NCBI GenBank assembly: GCA_020433455.1
Contig: JAGRCP010000012.1
Coordinates: forward strand, 33,912 to 97,911
Length of the DNA: 64,000 nucleotides
Source: Caldilineaceae bacterium
Lineage (GTDB): Bacteria > Chloroflexota > Anaerolineae > Caldilineales > Caldilineaceae
Direction: 5' to 3'
In this document: piece after piece, positions 8,497 through 18,056 of the stretch
Layout of the letters: every line of letters begins with the position of its first letter
Position numbering within the stretch: the first letter of the stretch is position 1
Notes under the pieces: model-generated
What the model was told of the DNA's origin: nothing
What the model saw: the letters and a program-made list of their open reading frames with translations, nothing else
The model's database searches: none
Program-made: the position numbers and the translations under genes

Positions 8497-9144
8497 CTAA
8501 TTTCTTGCAGGCTGGGCCGGCATGTTCTGTTTGCCTTCTAGATAGGCGGGTCGTATCCCGATGGGGCCCTGCCGCTCCGGGTGACGTCCCTGAATTTCCG
8601 AGTAGAATTCCTGAATACGCGCCATATCCACCTGGGGATCGCCGCAGGGCGTAAAGGGTGGCGCCAGGACGATCTGTCGATGCTCATAATCGAACGCAAC
8701 CATGACGATGGGCGCGTCCGCGCCCACCGCGATGTGATAGAAGCCGCTGCGCCAATATTGGACCTTGCTGCGCGTCCCTTCGGGCGTAATGGCCATGATC
8801 ATGTGATCCCGCTCTTTGAACGCGTCGATGATCTGATCCACCACATTATGATTTTTGGTGCGGTTGATGGGGATGCCGCCCAATTTCTTCAACAGCGCGC
8901 CGATCGGCCCCACGAAGACGGTGTGCTTGGCCGCAAAGTTGGGGAAGGGCAGAGGGATCGCGCGGGAGGCGATAAAGCCGATAAAAAAGTCCAGATTGGA
9001 CGTGTGGGGAGCGACAATTATGACATATTTGGACTCGGCGGGGATGTTGCCTAACACCCGCCAGCCCAAAATACGGCGAAAAAAGAAGTACCAAATATGC
9101 TGGCTCCAGGTGCGGGGCTTCTGTTCCGGCAGGGACGACGGCAT
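8497..9144 (-). CDS. 1-acyl-glycerol-3-phosphate acyltransferase-like (PlsC family)
   Basis: 215 residues with the acyltransferase block I HTSNLDF (HX4D) near residue 47 and block III PEGTRS near residue 120. The intervening GGIPINR segment is also typical. The protein has only one moderately hydrophobic stretch and resembles the short PlsC-like enzymes that acylate lysophospholipids or related alcohols at the inner membrane face. No clear Shine-Dalgarno sequence precedes the ATG. The gene lies 48 bases beyond the acylase start on the same strand. Confidence 0.85.
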   Translation of the reverse strand: MPSSLPEQKPRTWSQHIWYFFFRRILGWRVLGNIPAESKYVIIVAPHTSNLDFFIGFIASRAIPLPFPNFAAKHTVFVGPIGALLKKLGGIPINRTKNHNVVDQIIDAFKERDHMIMAITPEGTRSKVQYWRSGFYHIAVGADAPIVMVAFDYEHRQIVLAPPFTPCGDPQVDMARIQEFYSEIQGRHPERQGPIGIRPAYLEGKQNMPAQPARN

Positions 9145-9335
9145 GGAATCGACTTTCTAAGTGAATAGTAAGTGTATTGACATAATATTGGTGCAAAAGA
9201 ACAAATACGGTTCGAGCGGATTTCATGCGGTTGACTGACCTCGGAGACGTGAATATTTGATGCGTGATGCGTAAAGGTATGCGCCGTCACGCATTACGTT
9301 TCAGAAAGCAGATCACAAGAATGCCAAAAGAGCCG

Positions 9336-10799
9336 CTATTTTTGTTTAGATTTTGTCTCGCTTTCCCCGGCCGCAACCACCGCGTCAATGATCTTGCGGT
9401 AGCCGGTGCAGCGGCAGAAGTTGCCCGTGAACGCTTCGGCCGCCTGTTCCCGCGTAGGATGGGGCGCTTCCTCCAGCAGCTTGGCCGCACTCATGACGAA
9501 GCCGGGCGTGCAGTAGCCGCACTGGACGCCGCCGGCATCCACAAACGCGGCCTGCACGGGATGGAGATCGTCGCGTCGGCCCAGCCCCTCAACGGTCGTC
9601 ACCCGGCTGCCCTGCGCACGCTCAGCCGGAACCATGCACGCCATGACGGCCATGCCGTCCAAAAAGATCGTACACGCCCCGCATTCGCCCTCGGCGCAGC
9701 CTTCCTTAACGCCCACGAAGCCGGCCGCGCGTAAGCTGTCCAGCAGCGTCTGGTCGCCGATTAGCTTCACCGGCGCCCCGTTGACCAGCGTCATTTCTGC
9801 ATCTGACGTTTCATCCTGCATCTCATCCCGCGTTTTTGTCTGCGCTACAGGCCAAACGCCCTCACTCTCGCCCCACAGCATGATGGGCCGATGGGCAGAG
9901 GGCTCCTCTCCGTCCGTCATCTGTCCATCCGCCATTTGGATGCGGCGCAGCGCGCGGCGCACCAGCGTCTCCACCATGCCTCGTCGATAGTCGGCACTGC
10001 CGCGGATGTCGTCAATGGGCGCGGCGGCAGCCAAGCTTAACCGTGCGGCTTCATCCATGACCGTCTCGGTGAGCATTTTGCCGCGCAGATACGCTTCGGC
10101 GGCATCCGCACGCACGATAACCGGCGCAACCGCGCCCAGCGCAATGCGCGCGTCGGTAATGACGCCGTCGTTATCCTGCGTCAGAATTGCGGCCACGCTT
10201 ACCACGCTGATGGCCTGGGCGCGACGCAGGCCCAGCTTGATAAAGACGGAGCGGGCGTTGGTCGGCGTTTTGGGGATGGAAATGCGGGTCAGAATTTCAT
10301 CATCGGCCAAATCGACCCGACGGAAATCGGTGATGAAATCGGCCAGGGGGAGCGTTCGTTCGCCCCGGGCTGCGCTCGCGACGGTCACCGTTGCGTCTAA
10401 TGCCATGAGGGGCGCAATCGCGTCGTTGGCCGGGCTGGCTGTGATGAGGTTGCCTGCGATGGTGGCCCGGTTGCGAATCTGGGGCGCGCCTACTTCCCGG
10501 CAAGCCTGGGCCAGGGGCAGGGCATAGCGCTGCACCGCCTGGCTGGCTACGCACTGGTTGTGGGTCACCAGGGGCCCGAGATGGAGATGGGTCGCGTCTT
10601 CGTCAATTGCCGCCAGACCCGGCGTCCGGGTCAGATCAATGAGGCCGGGCGCGCCGCCGTCGGGCGCGCGCCGCCCCGCGTGATGCAGTTCAATCAGCAG
10701 GTCCGTTCCTCCGGCGATGATGCGGGCGCGCGGGCCATGCAGGGCCTTGTAGGCAAGGGCCTCATCCAGCGTAACGGGAGATTCGTAAAAACGGTACAT
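9336..10799 (-). CDS. Fused FAD-binding and 2Fe-2S subunit of a xanthine-dehydrogenase/CO-dehydrogenase-type enzyme
   Basis: 487 residues. Residues 1-290 form a CoxM/CutM-type FAD domain (AGGTDLLIE at 29-37, TIAGNL at 113-118). A polar linker (about 291-335) leads to a CoxS-type domain with both clusters: C368/C373/C376/C388 (plant type) and C427/C430/C462/C464 (CGYC...CRC). It should pass electrons from a molybdopterin subunit through 2Fe-2S centres to FAD. The order FAD then Fe-S is the reverse of eukaryotic xanthine dehydrogenase. No molybdopterin subunit gene lies nearby, so its partner must be encoded elsewhere. Confidence 0.9.
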   Translation of the reverse strand: MYRFYESPVTLDEALAYKALHGPRARIIAGGTDLLIELHHAGRRAPDGGAPGLIDLTRTPGLAAIDEDATHLHLGPLVTHNQCVASQAVQRYALPLAQACREVGAPQIRNRATIAGNLITASPANDAIAPLMALDATVTVASAARGERTLPLADFITDFRRVDLADDEILTRISIPKTPTNARSVFIKLGLRRAQAISVVSVAAILTQDNDGVITDARIALGAVAPVIVRADAAEAYLRGKMLTETVMDEAARLSLAAAAPIDDIRGSADYRRGMVETLVRRALRRIQMADGQMTDGEEPSAHRPIMLWGESEGVWPVAQTKTRDEMQDETSDAEMTLVNGAPVKLIGDQTLLDSLRAAGFVGVKEGCAEGECGACTIFLDGMAVMACMVPAERAQGSRVTTVEGLGRRDDLHPVQAAFVDAGGVQCGYCTPGFVMSAAKLLEEAPHPTREQAAEAFTGNFCRCTGYRKIIDAVVAAGESETKSKQK

Positions 10800-10830
10800 G
10801 AGTCAGTCCCATGGTGGTTAGGAAAGAGAT

Positions 10831-10885
10831 GCGTAATGAGTAACGAGTAATGAGCATCAACACGCTTACTCGTTACTCATTACGC
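10831..10885. repeat. 20-bp inverted repeat of heptamer words (terminator-like)
   Basis: Arms GCGTAATGAGTAACGAGTAA (10831-10850) and its exact complement (10866-10885) flank a 15-base loop. The words GTAATGA/GTAACGA recur inside the arm. The right arm overlaps the end of the small membrane-protein gene: its last codons CGT AAT GAG TAA lie in the repeat. There is no T-tract. Confidence 0.75.
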
Positions 10886-11166
10886 AGTACGATTGAATAA
10901 ACGCCTGCGCCTGTCGCGACGCCTAGGAACAGGCTCAGCCAGCTTTGTCCCGCGCTCAGGCCCATGAGGCGCGCCAGGGTAAAATGGCCGAAGAGCGCGC
11001 CGCCGCCCGCGGCCACAACTTCCGGCGGCACGGGCGCTGCCGCGCCGGGCGTATTAAAAGCCGCTTCCTGCATAAGGCTGATCTGTTCTTCTGTGCGCGC
11101 CCGCCCCCATAAAAAGTAGCAGGAAAACTGCGCCGCGGACAGGAATGCATGGAGCCAGAAGCGCAT
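10873..11166 (-). CDS. Small membrane protein, function unknown
   Basis: 97 residues from the ATG at 11166, which has AAAGGAG 6 bases upstream; a TTG two codons earlier is less likely. There are two hydrophobic segments, about 5-20 (LHAFLSAAQFSCYFLWG) and 70-92 (SWLSLFLGVATGAGVYSIV), separated by a Pro/Ala/Gly-rich stretch. I do not recognise the family. The gene lies between the Fe-S flavoprotein and the mechanosensitive channel, all on the minus strand. Its last four codons and stop come from an inverted repeat. Confidence 0.65.
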   Translation of the reverse strand: MRFWLHAFLSAAQFSCYFLWGRARTEEQISLMQEAAFNTPGAAAPVPPEVVAAGGGALFGHFTLARLMGLSAGQSWLSLFLGVATGAGVYSIVLRNE

Positions 11167-11252
11167 AAGCAACTCCTTTGTCGGTCAAACATTTGTCGAG
11201 CTTCGGTCACGTTTCGCCAAAGCAAGGGGAAAACCATTCGTTTCCATTATTG

Positions 11253-12683
11253 TTAATGCGACGGGGCCTCATCCTTGAGCAGGTTTGGCCCTTCTTCCGG
11301 CGAGCGGGCCCGTTCCGCCTGCTCGCGCAATTCCCCTGCATCGCTGCTGAGGTCGCCTTCGCCGTCAACCGCTAGCGGCTCATTGCCGGGCGATGGCGTC
11401 TCTTTGCGCGGCTTAGGCTGCTGCACGGGGAGCGTGGGCAATTGGACGGCTGCGTTCGGCTGATCCGCACCCGTGATTTCCAGCGGCACGCCCCGGGGGA
11501 AGATGATCTCGCGCTGTTCGTCAGGCATGGAAACGCCTTCATCTTCCAGCAGGCGTTTGGTCTGGCGGATAAGGGACGACCGCACCTTGAGCGGATCATA
11601 GCGGTTGGCATCGCACCAAAAATAGACGTGCAGCCGAATCGACGACGGCCCCAATTCTTCTACGAGCGCCAATGGTTTGGGATCGGCCAGCACCATGGGA
11701 TGGTTGGCCAGAAGATTGGCGATGATTTCCTGCACTCGGGGGATTTCCTCCTCATAGCCGATGCCTACCGTATAGTCGAAGCGGCGATTGGGATTGGCCG
11801 TATAGTTCAGAATGATGCTTTTGAAAATCGTCGCGTTGGGAATCTGGATATGGTTACCGTTGGTCGTCATGAGGATCGTGCTACGGGTGTTCATCTCCTG
11901 AACGATGCCCTCATATTTGTCCACGGCGATATAATCGTTGATTTGAAAGGGACGGCGCATGCTCAGGATCATACTGGATAGGAAGTTCTCGGCAATGTCC
12001 CGAAAACCAAACCCGATTACGATGCCGAACAACCCCGTGCCGCCCAAAACAGTAACGGCCAGCCGGGTCAATCCCGCAACCTGAAGCACCAGATAGAGGC
12101 CGAGAAGAAAAATCAACACGGCGATGCTGCGGGAAACCACCGCGGCCAGCAAAGGCGAGTCCAGCCGATGCTCCAGGCTACGACCCCCCAGGTTTGCCGT
12201 CAACTCCGCCAGTTTCCAGGAAAGGTAGAGGGTGATAGCGGCAAAGATAATGATGGGCGTCGCCTGGATCAGGCTGCGCCAGATGGAACGCAGCTCTTTG
12301 ATAGCAGGCGAAAAGTCGAAGATGGAGGGCGGGATCACCTGGATGCGGTTGACCACCGCGACGACGTCTTGGGTGTTACGCGCCAGATTTCCCGCCCAAT
12401 CCCGATACTCGCTATCCTTGGTTTGCCCGTCCAGAAAAACGACGCCGTCCTGCACCTCAACCTGCGGATCGATGAACCACGATGTGGCCGTCAGGATGCG
12501 GGTGAGGCGCTGATCGATCTGATAATCCTGGGCCGTCGGCTCTACGTCTACCTGCTGGGGCGCTTCCGCAGGCGTCTCCTCGGGCAGGGCAGGATCAGAT
12601 GCGGGCGTTGCTTCCTGGGCCAGACCTACAGCCGGCAGCGCCCACATCATCATAAACAGCAAGCCGACAACAAATCTTCTCAC
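11253..12683 (-). CDS. BON-domain MscS-family mechanosensitive channel
   Basis: 476 residues from a GTG start. A signal peptide (1-22, ending GLAQ) precedes an acidic/proline spacer and a BON-type periplasmic domain at about 50-118 (VEVQDGVVFLDGQTKDSEYRD). Three membrane helices follow (about 138-160, 178-205, 210-232), then the MscS core. The pore helix segment GGTGLFGIVIGFGFRDIAENF and the beta-domain start RPFQINDYIAVDKYEGIV are visible. A disordered Pro-rich tail ends the protein. It should gate ions on membrane tension; the BON domain may tether it to the envelope. Confidence 0.88.
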   Translation of the reverse strand: MRRFVVGLLFMMMWALPAVGLAQEATPASDPALPEETPAEAPQQVDVEPTAQDYQIDQRLTRILTATSWFIDPQVEVQDGVVFLDGQTKDSEYRDWAGNLARNTQDVVAVVNRIQVIPPSIFDFSPAIKELRSIWRSLIQATPIIIFAAITLYLSWKLAELTANLGGRSLEHRLDSPLLAAVVSRSIAVLIFLLGLYLVLQVAGLTRLAVTVLGGTGLFGIVIGFGFRDIAENFLSSMILSMRRPFQINDYIAVDKYEGIVQEMNTRSTILMTTNGNHIQIPNATIFKSIILNYTANPNRRFDYTVGIGYEEEIPRVQEIIANLLANHPMVLADPKPLALVEELGPSSIRLHVYFWCDANRYDPLKVRSSLIRQTKRLLEDEGVSMPDEQREIIFPRGVPLEITGADQPNAAVQLPTLPVQQPKPRKETPSPGNEPLAVDGEGDLSSDAGELREQAERARSPEEGPNLLKDEAPSH

Positions 12684-12752
12684 GGCGTTTTCCGGTTGAT
12701 CCGCTCAAACTGATAAAACAATAAGGCGCGTTGTCCGCGTGGTATCCCCGGC

Positions 12753-13763
12753 TTAGAAACCATCGGCGAAGGTATCGATCATGAGCTTCACGTCGCCCAG
12801 CGGGTAGAGAATGGGGCAGGTAGCGCCGTTGGCCATGTATTCCCGCACCTTGGCCTTAACCTCCGTAGGCGTACCGCTGGCGGTAATATGCTGGACCAAC
12901 TCGTCGGGCACCAGGGGCATGGCCGCCTTGACCTGTTCCTTGGTAGCGGGCCAACCCAGGATCTGCTGAATCTGAGTGACGACTTCAGGATCGACGCCGC
13001 TGGCTTTGGCGATGTGGGGCTGTTGCGCCAGATACTGGGTGAGCAGTTCCTTGGCTCCGTCCAGGGCCGTGCGGCGATCTTCATGAACCGAGCAGACGAT
13101 GAGCTGAGGCCGATCGATGTCGTCGATGCTGCGCCCGGCTCTGGCCGCGCCGGTCTCCAACTGCTCCATGGCGTAGACGTTGTATTCGGGCGGTACGCAG
13201 TAATTGAGCACCGCGCCGTCCGCGATTTCGCCCGTCAGTTCCATCATTTTTGGCCCGGTCGCGCCGATCATAATCTCCACGTCGCGTGGCTCCCGCCGTC
13301 CGTGGACCACGTCCAGCTCTACGCCGTCAAGCGTATGAAATTCGCCCGCGTAGGTTACATTTTCCATGGCCAGCAGGCGACGCAGCAATTCCACCGTCTC
13401 ACGCATCGCGGTCAGCGGCTTGCGCCGCTCGACCCCCACATTTTTGGCCAGGGGGTCCCACCAGGCGCCAATGCCGCAGATCACGCGTCCGGGAGCCAGA
13501 TCGTCCAGGGTCAGGAACGTCGCGGCCAGAAGGCCGATGTTACGGGTCCAGTTATTGATGACGCCCGAGCCGATCTTGATGCGCTCTGTGACCGCGGCGT
13601 AGGCGGCCATGGGCACGATGGCGTCCCGCACCAGGCGACTTTCCGCCTGCCATACGGCTTCAAATCCCTTTTCTTCGGCATAGCGGGCGTACTCCATGCC
13701 CTCGCGCAGGGGATGTTTGTCCTGAAGGTAAAGGGCGACGCGGGTATACTTTTGGTCGGTCAT
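12753..13763 (-). CDS. LLM-class F420-dependent oxidoreductase
   Basis: 336 residues starting [14 protein letters not shown] at 13763, preceded by GGAAGGA. An in-frame ATG 7 codons upstream and one at 13874 are less likely. It is a TIM-barrel flavin-dependent oxidoreductase of the luciferase-like superfamily, close to the methylene-tetrahydromethanopterin reductase group ([54 protein letters not shown]). F420 use is inferred from the subfamily and from the adjacent F420 biosynthesis genes. It is transcribed divergently from the nitroreductase gene. Confidence 0.85.
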   Translation of the reverse strand: MTDQKYTRVALYLQDKHPLREGMEYARYAEEKGFEAVWQAESRLVRDAIVPMAAYAAVTERIKIGSGVINNWTRNIGLLAATFLTLDDLAPGRVICGIGAWWDPLAKNVGVERRKPLTAMRETVELLRRLLAMENVTYAGEFHTLDGVELDVVHGRREPRDVEIMIGATGPKMMELTGEIADGAVLNYCVPPEYNVYAMEQLETGAARAGRSIDDIDRPQLIVCSVHEDRRTALDGAKELLTQYLAQQPHIAKASGVDPEVVTQIQQILGWPATKEQVKAAMPLVPDELVQHITASGTPTEVKAKVREYMANGATCPILYPLGDVKLMIDTFADGF

Positions 13764-13881
13764 GGCGGGCTTCCTTCCCATATGTTTGAGTGACGGTGGG
13801 TGGTAAAATTCATGATCGGTGCGCTGAATCAAGTATGGTCCCAGCAGTGTACACGCGCCAATTGCGCCAGTCAAGAACAGT

Positions 13882-13909
13882 TTGGTCGCTCTGCGCAGCG
13901 TGCTATAAT
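13882..13909 (+). promoter_or_regulatory. Promoter of the F420/DarTG gene run (leaderless)
   Basis: TTGGTC (13882-13887), 16-base spacer, TATAAT (13904-13909). The ATG of the nitroreductase begins at 13919, only 9 bases after the -10, and no Shine-Dalgarno sequence intervenes. Transcription should therefore start at or within a few bases of the initiation codon. Confidence 0.65.
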
Positions 13910-13918
13910 GGCCCGACT

Positions 13919-14578
13919 ATGGTCAATGATCCTGCGCTTGATATCGTCGCCGCATCCGCCCTTCCCGCATCTCCGGATGAGGTCCCCTTTTGGTCCCTTA
14001 TCCGGGGGCGACGGTCCATCCGTCGCTACGCGGACCGGCCCATTGCCCGGGCGACTCTGGAGGCGCTGCTGGAAGCGGCACGGTGGGCCCCGTCGGCTCA
14101 CAATCGTCAGCCGTGGCGTTTTTGCGTGGTAACGGATCAAGCGACCAAACTTGAGCTGAGCCGACGCATGACGGAGCGATGGCGCGCCGACCTGCTGCGT
14201 GATGGCGCATCGCCTGATTTCGCGGTCCAGCGCACCGCCGTGAGCCATGCCCGCATTACCGGTGCGGGGGCGCTCATCCTTACGGCGTTGAGCATGGATG
14301 ACATGGACGACTATCCTGATGCCCGGCGGGCTGAGGCTGAGTGCACGATGGCCGTGCAGAGCGTCGCTTTGGCCTGCCAGAATTTGCTCCTGGCCGCGTA
14401 TCATTACGGTCTGGGCGCTTGCTGGATGTGCGCCCCACTCTTTGCGCCCGATCTGGTGCGCGACGTCCTGGATCTGCCCGGCGATTGGCAGCCCCAGGCG
14501 CTCATTACGTTGGGCTATCCGGCCGAGGAAAAAGTGAAAGACCGCGCGGCCATGGCGACGCGCGTCATCTGGCGGTAG
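13919..14578 (+). CDS. FbiB C-terminal-type nitroreductase (putative dehydro-F420 reductase)
   Basis: 219 residues. FMN-binding nitroreductase fold: RGRRSIRRYADRPI near residue 22, then EAARWAPSAHNRQPWRF near 50, and GLGACWMCAPLFAPDLVRDV near 165-185. These match the C-terminal domain of FbiB and its stand-alone homologues, which reduce dehydro-F420-0 with FMNH2 in the bacterial F420 pathway. Its position upstream of cofD and cofC on the same strand supports this role. The -10 box ends 9 bases before the ATG, implying a leaderless mRNA. Confidence 0.82.
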   Translation: MVNDPALDIVAASALPASPDEVPFWSLIRGRRSIRRYADRPIARATLEALLEAARWAPSAHNRQPWRFCVVTDQATKLELSRRMTERWRADLLRDGASPDFAVQRTAVSHARITGAGALILTALSMDDMDDYPDARRAEAECTMAVQSVALACQNLLLAAYHYGLGACWMCAPLFAPDLVRDVLDLPGDWQPQALITLGYPAEEKVKDRAAMATRVIWR

Positions 14579-14653
14579 GCGGAGCAGGTAGCATAAAGCG
14601 GCTCTTTTAGAATTCATGTGGTCTGCTTGAGCCCCAATATCCGGAGGAAGTCA

Positions 14654-15301
14654 GTGAGCGTTCCTGCTCAACCAAAGATATATCATATCGTGCACGTTGA
14701 TCGGCTGCCATCGATTATTGCAGATGGTTATTTATGGTGTGATGCAGAGGTTGTTCGACGAAAATTGCCGGGTGCGACAATCGGCATGAACTCTATCAAG
14801 CAACGCAGATTGGAAGAACTTACGCTGAGCAATTATCCTGATCTGCATGTGGGTGACTGTGTGCCGTTCTATTTCTGCCCTCGATCTATTATGCTCTATC
14901 TCCTGTATCGAGGTAATCACAGCGAGCTTGCTTATCGGGGCGGTCAGACTCCGATTATCCATCTTGAAGCTGATCTTTATCAGTCTGTGGCATGGGCTAA
15001 AGAAAATAAGATGCGTTGGGCATTTACATTATCAAATGCAGGCTCAAATTATTTCGAAGATCGAAACAATTTGGCCCAATTGTACGAGATAAATTGGCCT
15101 GCCGTGGAGGCGATTATATGGACTGCCCCTTCGGTTAAAGAGGGAAAGCAGGCTGAATTCCTGATGGAACATATGTTTCCGTGGCATTTGGTTGAACGTA
15201 TCGGCGTTTTCACACAAAACATCTACCAGCGTGTGGTTTCGGCGTTCGCGGAAGATGGTCATCGACCAAGGGTAGAAATTTTACCCGGATGGTATTACTG
15301 A
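14654..15301 (+). CDS. darT: DarT: DNA ADP-ribosyltransferase toxin
   Basis: 215 residues from the GTG at 14654, with CGGAGGAAG just upstream. It matches the DarT (formerly DUF4433) family: the NAD-binding start IYHIVHVDRLPSII, Arg51/Arg52 in IKQRRLEEL, FYFCPRSIMLY, and the catalytic-region GKQAEFLMEH with Glu168. DarT modifies thymidine bases in specific single-stranded DNA motifs using NAD+ and blocks replication. darG follows 13 bases later. Base composition is visibly AT-richer than the F420 genes on both sides, consistent with acquisition. Confidence 0.93.
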   Translation: MSVPAQPKIYHIVHVDRLPSIIADGYLWCDAEVVRRKLPGATIGMNSIKQRRLEELTLSNYPDLHVGDCVPFYFCPRSIMLYLLYRGNHSELAYRGGQTPIIHLEADLYQSVAWAKENKMRWAFTLSNAGSNYFEDRNNLAQLYEINWPAVEAIIWTAPSVKEGKQAEFLMEHMFPWHLVERIGVFTQNIYQRVVSAFAEDGHRPRVEILPGWYY

Positions 15302-15314
15302 TGTGGAGGAGGCA

Positions 15315-16370
15315 ATGATCGAATATAAACGCGGTGATATTCTGGATGAGGATGCCGAGGCTCTCGTTAACACAGTAAACTGCGTCGGCGTAATGGGGCG
15401 CGGAATTGCACTTCAATTCAAAAGGGTTTTTCCTGAAAACTTCAAGGCGTATGCGCAAGCTTGCGAAAATGAACTGGTCAAACCCGGCCGAATGTTTGTT
15501 TTTCAGACCGGCTTGTTAACCAACCCGCGTTTTATTGTTAATTTCCCCACAAAGCGTCATTGGCGCAGTAAAAGCACGTTGGAAGATATCGAAGCCGGGC
15601 TTGAAGCTCTCGTTGATACTATACGTCTCTATAACATCCGATCTATTGCCATTCCTCCCTTAGGCAGCGGTTTGGGAGGACTCGATTGGTCTGACGTTAG
15701 GCCGCGAATTGAAACTGCGCTTCAGTCAATCCCGGAAGTGCGCGCGATCATTTACGAGCCATTTGGCGCACCATCTGCCGAGAAGATGGTGCGTAATCGC
15801 CGGGTTCCTTCGATAACGGCTGGGCGCGCGGCGCTCGTAGAATTGATGAATCGTTATCTGGCTGGTTTGCTCGATCCTGTTGTAACGCTGCTGGAAGTTC
15901 ACAAACTTTTGTACTTTATGCAGGAAGCGGGGGAACCATTGCGACTCAGATATCAAAAAGGACCTTACGGGCCTTATGCAGATAATCTGCGACATGTTCT
16001 GAATGCCGTTGAAGGGTACCTGGTTTCGGGATATGCAGACGGAGGGGATGCGCCGGATAAGCCGCTAACATTAATGCCAGGGGCAGTTGAGGAAGCCGCG
16101 AAATTTCTACAGCAATATCCGGATACTCGTATGCGTTTTGATAAAGTTGCGGAGTTGGTTGAGGGCTTTGAATCACCGTTTGGCCTGGAGCTTTTGGCAA
16201 CGGTGCATTGGAGCATCCAGCATGATAATATGACATCGGCGGATGCGGTCATTCGTCACATGTATAACTGGAACGAGCGCAAGAGACAGTTCACCCCCCG
16301 CCAGATCTCTTTAGCGATTGATACGCTTGCAAGCAAGGATTGGCTTCCAAAAATCACCATAGAAATTTAA
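15315..16370 (+). CDS. darG: DarG: macrodomain antitoxin (DNA ADP-ribosylglycohydrolase)
   Basis: 351 residues from the ATG at 15315, behind GGAGGAGG; a GTG 4 codons earlier is an alternative. The N-terminal macrodomain (about 1-155) carries the ADP-ribose-binding motifs NTVNCVGVMGRGIALQFK and IPPLGSGLGGLDW. The C-terminal domain (about 165-351, with LLEVHKLLYFMQEAGEPLRL and YQKGPYGPYADNLRHVLNAVE) corresponds to the part of DarG that binds and neutralises DarT. It reverses the thymidine ADP-ribosylation. Its stop lies only 5 bases before cofD. Confidence 0.93.
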   Translation: MIEYKRGDILDEDAEALVNTVNCVGVMGRGIALQFKRVFPENFKAYAQACENELVKPGRMFVFQTGLLTNPRFIVNFPTKRHWRSKSTLEDIEAGLEALVDTIRLYNIRSIAIPPLGSGLGGLDWSDVRPRIETALQSIPEVRAIIYEPFGAPSAEKMVRNRRVPSITAGRAALVELMNRYLAGLLDPVVTLLEVHKLLYFMQEAGEPLRLRYQKGPYGPYADNLRHVLNAVEGYLVSGYADGGDAPDKPLTLMPGAVEEAAKFLQQYPDTRMRFDKVAELVEGFESPFGLELLATVHWSIQHDNMTSADAVIRHMYNWNERKRQFTPRQISLAIDTLASKDWLPKITIEI

Positions 16371-16375
16371 CCCTT

Positions 16376-17379
<1,004 letters not shown>

Positions 17380-17383
<4 letters not shown>

Positions 17384-17976
17384 GCAAACCGTGGCTCATT
17401 GTGCCGGTAAAACCCTTCGCCGAAGGCAAAAGCCGGCTGGGCGATGAACTCCCGTCTATTGAGCGGGCTGCGCTGAGCAGGCGTCTGTTGGAGCACGTCC
17501 TGGCTACTGCTGCGACCGACGATTTCTTCGCTGTCCGGCTCATCGTCAGCCGTGACGCTTGTCTGAAATCGCTTGCCGCACGCTACGGTGCGCGCCTGCT
17601 GGCCGAACACGGCAACACCCTCAACTTGGCTCTGGAGCAAGCCCGTCGTCTGGCCCTGCAGGAGGCGGCCTCAGCTATCCTCATTCTTCCTTCTGATTTG
17701 CCGCGTCTGCAATCAAGCGATCTGACTGCGTTGCTGACCGCGGGCGCCGGCGCGCCGGCTGCGGTCATTTCACCCAGCCGGGACGGCGGCACCAATGCCC
17801 TTCTGCTGCGGCCGCCCTACCTTTTGCCCTTCGCTTTCGGCCCCGACAGCTTTACGCGTCATTGTGAGCTGGCCAATCAAGCCGGCGTGCCTCCCACAAT
17901 CATTCAAACGCCTACATTGGCTTTTGATCTGGACACGCCCCGGGATTTAGCGGAAATGAAAAAAGAGCAGTTTTGA
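17380..17976 (+). CDS. cofC: CofC/FbiD: phospholactate (phosphoenolpyruvate) guanylyltransferase
   Basis: 198 residues. Nucleotidyltransferase motif IVPVKPFAEGKSRL (7-20) and later ILPSDLPRLQSSDL and SRDGGTNALLLRPP. It makes the GDP-activated precursor (LPPG or EPPG) used by CofD. Overlap of 4 bases with cofD indicates cotranslation. The gene ends in a 15-base inverted repeat that contains its stop codon. Confidence 0.93.
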
Positions 17977-18011
17977 TCAGGGCAATGCACAAGTTACCCT
18001 GACCAAAACTG
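17968..18011. terminator. Inverted repeat between convergent cofC and flotillin genes
   Basis: CAGTTTTGATCAGGG (17968-17982) pairs with CCCTGACCAAAACTG (17997-18011) at 14 of 15 positions plus a G-T pair, with a 14-base loop. It includes the cofC stop. No strong T-tract follows. Its position between converging genes suggests a bidirectional terminator. Confidence 0.6.
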
Positions 18012-18056
18012 CCTTGCGTGATTTTGTCCTGCCTGATTTGCCCTACAGGAACTGCA

